Of a stretch of 14,727 nt of DNA, positions 5,677-11,445 are shown piece after piece (within the stretch, counting starts at the first letter, position 1; every line of letters starts with the position of its first letter). The stretch comes from a bacterium (GTDB lineage: Bacteria; Planctomycetota; J058; JAJDCP01). Position numbers and translations under genes: made by a program. The DNA is taken from the NCBI GenBank assembly GCA_030428695.1, contig JAUIEM010000250.1:1-14727 (forward strand). The letters run 5' to 3'. The notes under the pieces are model-generated. The model saw nothing but the letters and a program-made list of their open reading frames with translations, ran no database searches and had not been told where the DNA came from.

Positions 5677-7608
5677 CTACTGCAGGGCGCGGGCCTTGGC
5701 GACCAGCTCGAGGAACTCCGCGCGCTCGCCGTCGGGATCCGGCCCGCGCCCTTCGCTGGCGAGCTCGGCGACGGTGCCGAGGTTCGCGCCGCCCTTGTGC
5801 GGGGAGTCGCGCAGCACCATGCCGAAGGCGGCGACGGCCGCGCCGAACTTGAAGTCGGGGGATGCGCCGTCGAGGCTGTGGCCGAGGTCGACGACCGGCT
5901 GCTCGAGCAGCTGGCTGGTCGCGCTCGCCGGTTCCTTGTAGCGCAGCTTGACGTACAAGAGCTCGGGGCTGTCGGCCGGGACGGTCTCGCCCGGCCCGTA
6001 GCGCAGGGGGTCGACCTCGGGGGCGCCGGGGAGCGCGACGCCGGCGGGCACGACCTGGTAGTAGGCGACGACCGAGTGGCCGACGCCGAGCTCGCCGGCG
6101 TCCTTCTGGTCGTCGTTGAAGTCCTCGGCGGCGAGCATCCGGTTCTCGTAGCCGAGCAGCCGGTAGCCGGCGACCCTGGCGGGGTTGAACTCGAGCTGCA
6201 GCTTGACGTCCTTGGCGATGGTCCAGAGGCTGCCGAGCATCTCCCGGCCGAGGATCTTGCGGGCCTCGGCCAGGCTGTCGATGTAGGCGTAGTGGCCGTT
6301 GCCCCGGTTCGACAGCTCCTCGAGGGTCGCGTCCTGGTAGTTCCCCCTGCCGAAGCCGAGGATGCTGAGGAACACGCCGCTGGCGGCCTTCTCCTCGAGC
6401 AGCCGGGTCAGCTGGCCGCGGTCGCTGATGCCGACGTTGAAGTCGCCGTCGGTCGCGAGCACCACCCGGTTGATCCCGCCCTCGACGAAGTTCTCGACGG
6501 CCAGCCTGTAGGCGAGCTCGATGCCCGCGCCGCCGTTGGTCGAGCCGCCCGCCCGCAGACCCTCGAGGGCGGCGAGGATCGTCGCCGGCTCGGCGCAGGA
6601 GGTCGGCGGAAGCACCAGCCCGGCGGCGCCGGCGTAGACGACGATGCTGACGGTGTCGCGCTCGTCGAGCTGGGAGACGAGCAGGCGCAGGGCGGCGACC
6701 AGCAGGGGGAGCTTGTTCGCGCTCTGCATCGACCCGGACACGTCGAGCAGGAAGACCAGGTTGCTCGCCGGCCGCTCCCGCAGGGGATCCTGGCCGCGCA
6801 GGGCGACCCGCACCAGGCGGTGCTCGCGCTGCCAGGGGCAGCCGGCGACCTCGACGGAGACCCGCAGGGGATGGGGGCCGCCGGCGGCCGGGGCGGGGTC
6901 GGCGTAGGAGAAGTAGTTGACCAGCTCCTCGATGCGCACGGCGTCGGGCGGCGGCAGCTGGCCGTTGGTCAGGAAGCGGCGGACGTTCGCGTAGGCCGCC
7001 CGGTCGACGTCGATCGAGAAGGTCGACAGCGGGTGCTGCGCCGCGGCGCGGAAGGGGTTGTCGACGATGCGGTCGTAGGCCTCTCGCTGGTGATCCTCGG
7101 CGAGGTCGGTGACCGGAGCAGCGAAGTCCATCTCCACGCGCACCGCGCCCGGCTCAGCCAGGGGGATGCCGTCGAGGATGGACTTGTTGCGGGCCGGCGC
7201 GGCGGGCGTCAGTGCGGGCAGGGCGTAGACGGCGTCCGGACTCGGGGGGAGCTTCATCGCGTTGTCGTTGCCCGCGGTCCGCTCGTAGCTCTCCACGCGG
7301 TCGAGGAGGACCAGGCCCCCGGTCAGCAGCAAGGCCGCCGCGGCGACGCTCACTAGCGCGGCCAGATGCCAGCGGCGGGGCCGGGCGGAGGCAGGCCCGC
7401 CGTCGATGGCGGCGCGCTGGGCGGGCGTGAGCTCCGGGCCTTCCTCGGCCGCGAGGGCGTCCCTCAGCAGGCCGCCGAGGGCGCGCAGCCCGGCGATCGA
7501 CTCGGTGCAGCCGGGGCAGCCGGCGATGTGCTTGGCGAGCGCCTCGTGCTCGGGCAGCGTCTCGCCGAGGGCGAAGGCGGTCAGGTGGGCTTCTTCGGGG
7601 CAGCTCAT
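5677..7608 (-). CDS. Anti-sigma zinc-finger / TM / von Willebrand A protein (YfbK type)
   Basis: This encodes 643 residues. The N-terminus has a zinc anti-sigma motif, His27-x3-Cys31-x2-Cys34 (HIAGCPGC), with Cys3 or His8 as a possible fourth ligand. One membrane helix spans about 82-102, after a basic RPRR. Outside the membrane come a VWF_A N-terminal-type segment (about 176-235, AYDRIVDNPF...STFSIDVDRAAYANVRRFL), a VWA domain with complete MIDAS (Asp289, Ser291 and Ser293 in LLDVSGSM, Thr357 in GGSTNGG, Asp387 in ATDGDF), and a C-terminal DUF3520-like region (about 450-640). This plan matches YfbK-type proteins. The finger should hold the sigma factor encoded just upstream, and the external VWA module may bind a ligand or partner through a metal ion. 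The start is the ATG overlapping the sigma stop (ATGA), so translation is probably coupled. The ligand and release mechanism are unknown. No protease site is evident. Confidence 0.88.
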   Translation of the reverse strand: MSCPEEAHLTAFALGETLPEHEALAKHIAGCPGCTESIAGLRALGGLLRDALAAEEGPELTPAQRAAIDGGPASARPRRWHLAALVSVAAAALLLTGGLVLLDRVESYERTAGNDNAMKLPPSPDAVYALPALTPAAPARNKSILDGIPLAEPGAVRVEMDFAAPVTDLAEDHQREAYDRIVDNPFRAAAQHPLSTFSIDVDRAAYANVRRFLTNGQLPPPDAVRIEELVNYFSYADPAPAAGGPHPLRVSVEVAGCPWQREHRLVRVALRGQDPLRERPASNLVFLLDVSGSMQSANKLPLLVAALRLLVSQLDERDTVSIVVYAGAAGLVLPPTSCAEPATILAALEGLRAGGSTNGGAGIELAYRLAVENFVEGGINRVVLATDGDFNVGISDRGQLTRLLEEKAASGVFLSILGFGRGNYQDATLEELSNRGNGHYAYIDSLAEARKILGREMLGSLWTIAKDVKLQLEFNPARVAGYRLLGYENRMLAAEDFNDDQKDAGELGVGHSVVAYYQVVPAGVALPGAPEVDPLRYGPGETVPADSPELLYVKLRYKEPASATSQLLEQPVVDLGHSLDGASPDFKFGAAVAAFGMVLRDSPHKGGANLGTVAELASEGRGPDPDGERAEFLELVAKARALQ

Positions 7609-8120
7609 GTTCCTCTCCCTCCCTTCGCGATGTCGGCGGCCAGGCCGCGGCGCAGGGTCTTCAGGGCGTTGTGAAGCAGGGTGCCGACGTTGCCGGCGCT
7701 GGTCCCGACCACCTCCGCGATCTCGCGGTAGCTCAGGCCGGCGTCGAACTTCAGGCGCACCGCCTCGCGTTGCTTCTCCGGCAGGGTCGCGAGCAGGCGC
7801 AGGGCGCGGCCCAGGGTCTCGTCGCGCTCGACGGTCGTCGCGGGGTTGGGGCTCTTCCCGGGCAGTCCGCGGACGGCCTCGGCTGTGGGTTGCATGCGGG
7901 CCTCCTTGCGCCGGACGTCGATGGCCCGGTGGCGGCAGGTCGTGTAGAGCCACGGCACCAGTCGCTCCTCCAGGTCTTCTCGAGCGTGGCGGCACAGCTT
8001 GAGAAAAGTCTCCTGCACGACGTCGCGTGCCCGCTCCCGGTCGCCGAGAATGCGGTACGCGTAGTGGGTCAGGGCCCGCTGGTGGGTCCTCACCGCGGCG
8101 CGGATCCAGTCCTCTGCCAT
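7605..8120 (-). CDS. ECF-type RNA polymerase sigma factor
   Basis: This encodes 171 residues. The sigma-2 region covers about 10-72, with RILGDRERARDVVQETFLKL (polymerase-binding helix) and VPWLYTTCRHRAIDVRR (the -10 contacting region). A short linker follows, then the sigma-4 region (about 103-157) with LPEKQREAVRLKFDAGLSYREIAEVV and the recognition helix TSAGNVGTLLHNALKTLR. There is no sigma-1.1 or sigma-3 domain, as expected for the ECF group. The ATG at 8120 is preferred because AGAAGG lies 6 nt upstream and the homology starts there; an ATG at 8192 would add 24 unconserved-looking residues with a poor ribosome site. The gene overlaps the zinc-finger/VWA gene by four bases, the classic arrangement of an ECF sigma factor with its own anti-sigma. 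Its regulon is unknown, but a candidate ECF promoter lies in the adjacent divergent region facing the other way. Confidence 0.92.
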   Translation of the reverse strand: MAEDWIRAAVRTHQRALTHYAYRILGDRERARDVVQETFLKLCRHAREDLEERLVPWLYTTCRHRAIDVRRKEARMQPTAEAVRGLPGKSPNPATTVERDETLGRALRLLATLPEKQREAVRLKFDAGLSYREIAEVVGTSAGNVGTLLHNALKTLRRGLAADIAKGGRGT

Positions 8121-8452
8121 GTCGTGCCTTCTGTCGAGCGCGCTCACCGGGTTCAACGGACGAGGCGGAGCTTTCTTGGGAGCATCGCACATTTTTCTTC
8201 GTGGACGTGTGATGGAAGGGAGGCGGGCAGCTAACTGTAGTCTCGTGGACCTCCCGTGCTCGACATGCGGCGCAGATCATCGGAACCATCCGCGACAGGA
8301 CGGCGTCCAAGCGGCGACGACTGCGGCGGGTTGCGGAGTGGCCGCGCGGCGGGTAGGACTGCATGTTCTACAGCACCGTCGCACGTGGCGTGGAGCGACT
8401 CGCCCGCAGAAACAAGAACGCGGGATCAGGATCGGAACGAGGAGGACGACCG
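8121..8452. other. 332-bp divergent intergenic region
   Basis: This lies between the start of the ECF sigma gene (minus) and the three-repeat protein gene (plus). I see no convincing gene. Open frames cross it but have no ribosome sites or recognisable motifs. It is slightly less GC-rich than its surroundings around 8171-8245 (for example the run atttttcttc at 8191-8200). It holds a candidate ECF promoter (8282-8307) and, on the plus strand, a weak TTGCGG (8331-8336) with TAGGAC (8354-8359) 17 bp apart. I found no convincing promoter for the sigma gene itself. Confidence 0.6.
8282..8307 (+). promoter_or_regulatory. Candidate ECF-type promoter (GGAAC-N17-CGTC)
   Basis: GGAAC (8282-8286) and CGTC (8304-8307) are separated by exactly 17 bp, the classic pairing for many ECF sigma factors. 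It points toward the secreted three-repeat gene starting at 8453, with an implied leader of about 140 nt. Because the neighbouring operon encodes an ECF sigma factor, this gene is a plausible target. Chance occurrence of such short motifs in GC-rich DNA is a real possibility. Confidence 0.35.
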
Positions 8453-9931
8453 ATGAGATGGACGGTGCTCGTGTTGCTCGGAGCCCTGGCGCTTCCTCTG
8501 TGGAGCCAGGAGGGCGATGGTCGGGTCGGCTTGCTCGCGCAGGGGCGTACGCGGGCGCTCGCCTCCTCGGAGGACTCCTGGGTGTTGATCGGGGGCGACG
8601 CGCCCGCGGTCCTCGACGTGACGGCGGTCGCCAAGGCGGCAGAGGAGCTGCGGGGCCAGGCGGTGCGGGTGTTCGGAGCGGGAGATCCGCTCGTCGTCAC
8701 CCATATCGAGGGGCTTCCCGAGGGGCTCCGCCGGAGCTTCTCCGGACGGCTGCTCGAGCCGGAGATCGGCTTCGATTCCGGCGCTGCGGGCTACCGTCTG
8801 GTCGACGACGAGGGCCGGGAGCTCGCGCTCGACCGCTTCGACGAGGTCCCCGCGCTGCGGGAGAGGCTCGCCGAGCTGGCCGGCCAGCGGTTGTGGGTCG
8901 AGGTGCGGCTCGCGGTCGGGTCGGAGTTCTACGAGGACGCCGGCAGCTTCGTCGCGGTCAGCCACGTCGTCACCGACTGGGCGCACGGAGAGGGGCCGGT
9001 CGTCGGCTTCATCACGCGGCAGCCCGACTCCCCTCCCGGCGAGGTGCGGCTCGTGTTCCTGCCGCTCGAGTGGGAGAGCCCGGACATCGACCTCGCGGGC
9101 GTCGTCGACGCGGCCCGGCCGCTCGAAGCGCTCGCGGTCGAGGTCTGGCATGAGGACGGGCGGGCCACCCACCTGCGCGCGCTGCCGGGCGGCCTGCGCA
9201 GGACCTTCGTCGGGACGGTGTGCGAGCCGCAGGTCGGCTTCGACGACGGCGCGCTGGGCTACCACCTCGTCGGCGAGAACGGCGCGGTGCTCGAGCTCTC
9301 TGACTTTGGCGAGCGGCACGACCTCGCCGACGCGCTCCCCGAGCTGGTCGGTGTGCAGCTGTGGGTCGAGACCGAGCTCTGCCCGGGGGTCCGCTTCTAC
9401 GAAGCGCGTGGCTTCGAGCTCGCGATCGACCACCGTGTGATGGCGTGGAAGACAGACGCGTCCGAGGTCGGCTTCATCACCCGCGAGATCGGCCGCGTCA
9501 CGGAAGACAGGGAGGAGGCGTGGGTCTTCCTGCAGCCCGGAGGCTCCCCCGATCGGGTCGACGTCTCCCTCGTCGCAGACCAGCTCGACGCGCTCGCCGG
9601 GAAGGCCGTGCGGGTCTACCGCGGGGCGCAGGTGGTGACCCGGATCGAGGAGATCCCCGGCGGCCTGCGCGAGAGCTTCGTCGGCGTGTTGCTCGAGCCG
9701 GCGATCGGGTTCGACGACGGCGCGCCGGGCTACCGGCTCGACGATGAGGGCACGGAATTCGACCTCGACGGTTTCTCTGCGGTGCCCGACTTGAGGGAGA
9801 AGCTCGACTCCCTGGTCGGGAAGAGGCTGTGGGTCGAGGTGCGCCTCGCCGTCGGCAGCCGCTTCTACGAGTCCGGTGGCGACCGGCTCGCGATCGACCG
9901 GGAGGTGATCGCCTGGGAGATCGTCGAGTAG
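8453..9931 (+). CDS. Secreted protein of three tandem ~155-residue repeats, function unknown
   Basis: This encodes 492 residues. A signal peptide (MRWTVLVLLGALALPLWSQ) is followed by three homologous units at about 25-183, 184-338 and 339-492. Each runs VGxxxR, a WVFL-type strand, a D(V/L)...V segment, L.G.AV.V, a (T)HxxxLP or TRIEEIP turn, GLRRxFxG, EPxIGFDDGAxGYxL, L..LxGxxLWVExxLAxGxxFYE and a final AIDHxVxAW. The matched beta-strand patterns ('LxG..V.V' twice per unit) suggest two small beta-barrels of OB or SH3 type per unit; this is inference. No catalytic residues stand out and no lipobox or membrane anchor is seen, so the product is probably periplasmic or released. AGGAGG lies 8 nt before the ATG. 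The gene diverges from the ECF sigma operon and is followed after 37 bp by the methyltransferase gene. I do not recognise the family. Confidence 0.85.
   Translation: MRWTVLVLLGALALPLWSQEGDGRVGLLAQGRTRALASSEDSWVLIGGDAPAVLDVTAVAKAAEELRGQAVRVFGAGDPLVVTHIEGLPEGLRRSFSGRLLEPEIGFDSGAAGYRLVDDEGRELALDRFDEVPALRERLAELAGQRLWVEVRLAVGSEFYEDAGSFVAVSHVVTDWAHGEGPVVGFITRQPDSPPGEVRLVFLPLEWESPDIDLAGVVDAARPLEALAVEVWHEDGRATHLRALPGGLRRTFVGTVCEPQVGFDDGALGYHLVGENGAVLELSDFGERHDLADALPELVGVQLWVETELCPGVRFYEARGFELAIDHRVMAWKTDASEVGFITREIGRVTEDREEAWVFLQPGGSPDRVDVSLVADQLDALAGKAVRVYRGAQVVTRIEEIPGGLRESFVGVLLEPAIGFDDGAPGYRLDDEGTEFDLDGFSAVPDLREKLDSLVGKRLWVEVRLAVGSRFYESGGDRLAIDREVIAWEIVE
8525..9928 (+). repeat. Three in-frame coding repeats within the secreted protein
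   Basis: The units are at about 8525-9001, 9002-9466 and 9467-9928 (159, 155 and 154 codons). The second and third open with VGFITR, the first with a diverged VGLLAQG. Units 1 and 3 are closest in their second halves: both contain RLWVEVRLAVGS and a following FYE. Unit 2 is more diverged and carries Cys257 and Cys310, which the other two lack. They are ancient protein repeats, not identical DNA copies. Confidence 0.85.
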
Positions 9932-9968
9932 CGGTCGCGCCGCGCACGGGAAGACGGGAGGGAGCATC

Positions 9969-10706
9969 GTGGAAGGACTCGGGCCGCTGTTCTTCGAGGT
10001 CCACAGCGACCTCCCCCGTGAAGGTCCGGGCAGCCCGGCCTCGACCCGGCGGGCCCTGGAGCTCGCCCGGCCCTGGCTGCCCGCGCGGCCGTCCGTCGTC
10101 GATGCCGGCTGCGGGCCGGGCGCGCAGACCGCGGTCCTCGCCGCGGAGTTGCCCGGGGCGAAGATCACCGCCCTCGACCTGCACGAGCCCTTCCTCGACC
10201 AGGTCCGGGCGCGGGGGCTCGACGGCGTCGAGCCCGTGCGCGCCGACATGGGCAGCTGGAGCCCCCCGGCGCCGGTCGACCTGGTGTGGTGCGAGGGCGC
10301 GGCCTATTTCATCGGCGTCGAGCGGGCAGTCGCCGTCTGGCGGGACTGGCTGGTCCCGGGCGGCTGTCTAGCGCTGAGCGACGCGGTCTGGCTGACGGAC
10401 GCGCCGCATCCGGAGGCCGCCGCGATGTGGGAGGAGTACCCCGCGATGGGAGACCGCGCCGCCTGCCTGGCGAAGCTCACGACGGGGGGCTACCGCGTGC
10501 TGGGCGACTTCGTGCTCCCGCGAGAGGACTGGCTGGAGGAATACTACGCGCCGCTGCAGCGCCGCCTCGACCGCCTGCGCGAGCAGCACGCCGGCGACCC
10601 CGATGCGCTCGCCGAGCTCGCGGAGCACCAGCGGGAGATCGACGTCTGCCGGGCCCACGGGGAGGACTACAGCTACCTGTTCGTGGTCGCCCGCCGGGAG
10701 GACTGA
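9969..10706 (+). CDS. Class I SAM-dependent methyltransferase
   Basis: This encodes 245 residues from a GTG start with GGGAGGGAG just upstream. SAM-binding motif I is VVDAGCGPGAQT (Asp45 to Gly51 and on). The acidic residue ending strand 2 is Asp70 in ITALDLHEPFLD, motif III is in the PVRADMGSW area, and DLVWCEGAAYFIG with LVPGGCLALSD forms the later core. The beginning LFFEVHSDLPREGPGS, which closes over the active site, and the tail REDWLEEYYAPLQRRLDRL fit a known bacterial subfamily of small-molecule methyltransferases whose substrates are mostly uncharacterised. It is probably cytoplasmic. It follows the three-repeat gene by 37 bp and could be on the same transcript, although the products act in different compartments. 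Confidence 0.88.
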   Translation: MEGLGPLFFEVHSDLPREGPGSPASTRRALELARPWLPARPSVVDAGCGPGAQTAVLAAELPGAKITALDLHEPFLDQVRARGLDGVEPVRADMGSWSPPAPVDLVWCEGAAYFIGVERAVAVWRDWLVPGGCLALSDAVWLTDAPHPEAAAMWEEYPAMGDRAACLAKLTTGGYRVLGDFVLPREDWLEEYYAPLQRRLDRLREQHAGDPDALAELAEHQREIDVCRAHGEDYSYLFVVARRED

Positions 10707-10712
10707 GCGGAG

Positions 10713-10740
10713 GGGTTCGGGATCGGGTTCGGGATCGGGA
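10713..10740 (+). repeat. Short 12-bp tandem repeat after the methyltransferase gene
   Basis: The 12-base unit gggttcgggatc occurs twice exactly (10713-10724 and 10725-10736) and is followed by ggga, so about 2.3 copies. It starts six bases after the methyltransferase stop codon, in non-coding DNA. It is probably a small slippage repeat of no known role. Confidence 0.6.
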
Positions 10741-10790
10741 GCGACCCCAAGACAACCGCCCGCAGTCCGTTGTGCCTTCGACCCCCCATA

Positions 10791-10802
10791 GAAGAGCTCT
10801 TC
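10791..10802. other. 12-bp perfect palindrome in intergenic DNA
   Basis: GAAGAGCTCTTC is fully self-complementary and lies 23 bp before the candidate -35 (10825) of the membrane protein gene. Its size would suit a dimeric repressor site, but a single palindrome of this length can occur by chance. Confidence 0.25.
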
Positions 10803-10824
10803 CTGTTCGCCTCCTGGGCGGTCC

Positions 10825-10853
10825 TTGCGTCCCGTCCGGCCCCTCAGTAGGGT
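10825..10853 (+). promoter_or_regulatory. Candidate promoter for the EamA-like gene
   Basis: TTGCGT (10825-10830) and TAGGGT (10848-10853) are 17 bp apart and would start RNA near 10860, about 19 nt before the ATG. The -10 resembles the TAAGGT found before the pseudopilin operon. The match is weak: three of six at each box. Confidence 0.3.
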
Positions 10854-10878
10854 GGGGGCCACTCACACGGAGAATCCG

Positions 10879-11445
10879 ATGCAGAAAGCCTGGATGCTCT
10901 ACGCCCTTCTGACCGTCGGTTCCTGGGGCCTGTACGGAGTCTGCCTGCACCAGGGCCAGATGGCGATGGGCGACCCGGTCAACGGGCGCTACAAAGCCTT
11001 CCTCTTCGTCGGCATCGCCTACTTCCTGATCGCGGTGCTCGGGCCGCTGGTGATGCTGATGACCAGCGGCACCGACTGGGTCATCCCCGGCGCGGGCTGG
11101 GGCTGGAGCCTGCTCGCGGGCACCGTCGGCGCGATCGGCGCCTTCTGCGTGCTGCTCGCCTTCGGGGCGAAGGGCCACCCGGCGGTCGTGATGTCGATCA
11201 TTTTCGCCGGCGCACCGATCGTCAACGCCTTCGTCGCGATGATCTTCCACCCGCCCGAGGGCGGCTTCGGCGCGCTGCGCTGGCAGTTCATCCTCGGGGT
11301 GCTGCTCGCGGCGGTCGGCGGCATGCTCGTCACGCTCTACAAGCCGGGCAGCAAGCCCCCGCCGAAGGCGGAGTCCGCGGAGCTCAGCCCAGCGTCTCCC
11401 GGTACAGGTCCGCAAAGTCCCGCTCCGTCAGCGGACGGGGATTGA
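10879..11445 (+). CDS. Five-helix EamA/DMT-like membrane protein (half-size)
   Basis: This encodes 188 residues. Five membrane helices are expected at about 4-24, 40-62, 74-96, 101-123 and 135-154, followed by a soluble, proline- and serine-rich tail of about 34 residues. The pattern PAVVMSIIFAGAPIVNAFVAMIF then WQFILGVLLAAVGGMLVTLYKP resembles the end of one EamA repeat. Full drug/metabolite transporters have two repeats and ten helices, so this would have to act as a homodimer or with a partner, if it transports at all. The substrate is unknown. GGAGA lies 6 nt before the ATG at 10879. The frame remains open upstream, but that part (with Arg/Pro-rich translation) is probably leader. The last 62 bases overlap the 3' end of the iron-dependent alcohol dehydrogenase gene on the other strand, so the tail is constrained by two reading frames. 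Confidence 0.8.
   Translation: MQKAWMLYALLTVGSWGLYGVCLHQGQMAMGDPVNGRYKAFLFVGIAYFLIAVLGPLVMLMTSGTDWVIPGAGWGWSLLAGTVGAIGAFCVLLAFGAKGHPAVVMSIIFAGAPIVNAFVAMIFHPPEGGFGALRWQFILGVLLAAVGGMLVTLYKPGSKPPPKAESAELSPASPGTGPQSPAPSADGD

Noticed and set aside
5536..7356. 606-codon open frame on the plus strand over the VWA gene.
   Set aside because: It has low-complexity Ala/Gly/Val/Glu composition, no domain, and lies antisense to a gene with intact MIDAS and zinc-finger motifs.
5677..8364. A single 895-codon minus-strand gene joining the VWA protein to upstream sequence.
   Set aside because: The part upstream of 7608 is in a different frame from the sigma factor gene and has Arg/Pro-rich non-coding character. 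The ATG at 7608 gives an ATGA coupling and begins with the anti-sigma finger.
8426..10249. 607-codon open frame on the minus strand opposite the three-repeat protein and the start of the methyltransferase gene.
   Set aside because: Its translation is Arg/Pro/Ala-rich without motifs and spans two well-supported plus-strand genes. It is a GC-skew shadow. The plus frame has a signal peptide, ribosome site and internal protein repeats.
10838..10860. GGCCCC / GGGGCC stem (loop about 11 nt) as a terminator or riboswitch before the membrane protein gene.
   Set aside because: The stem is short, has no U-tract and overlaps the candidate -10. No known riboswitch core is recognisable.
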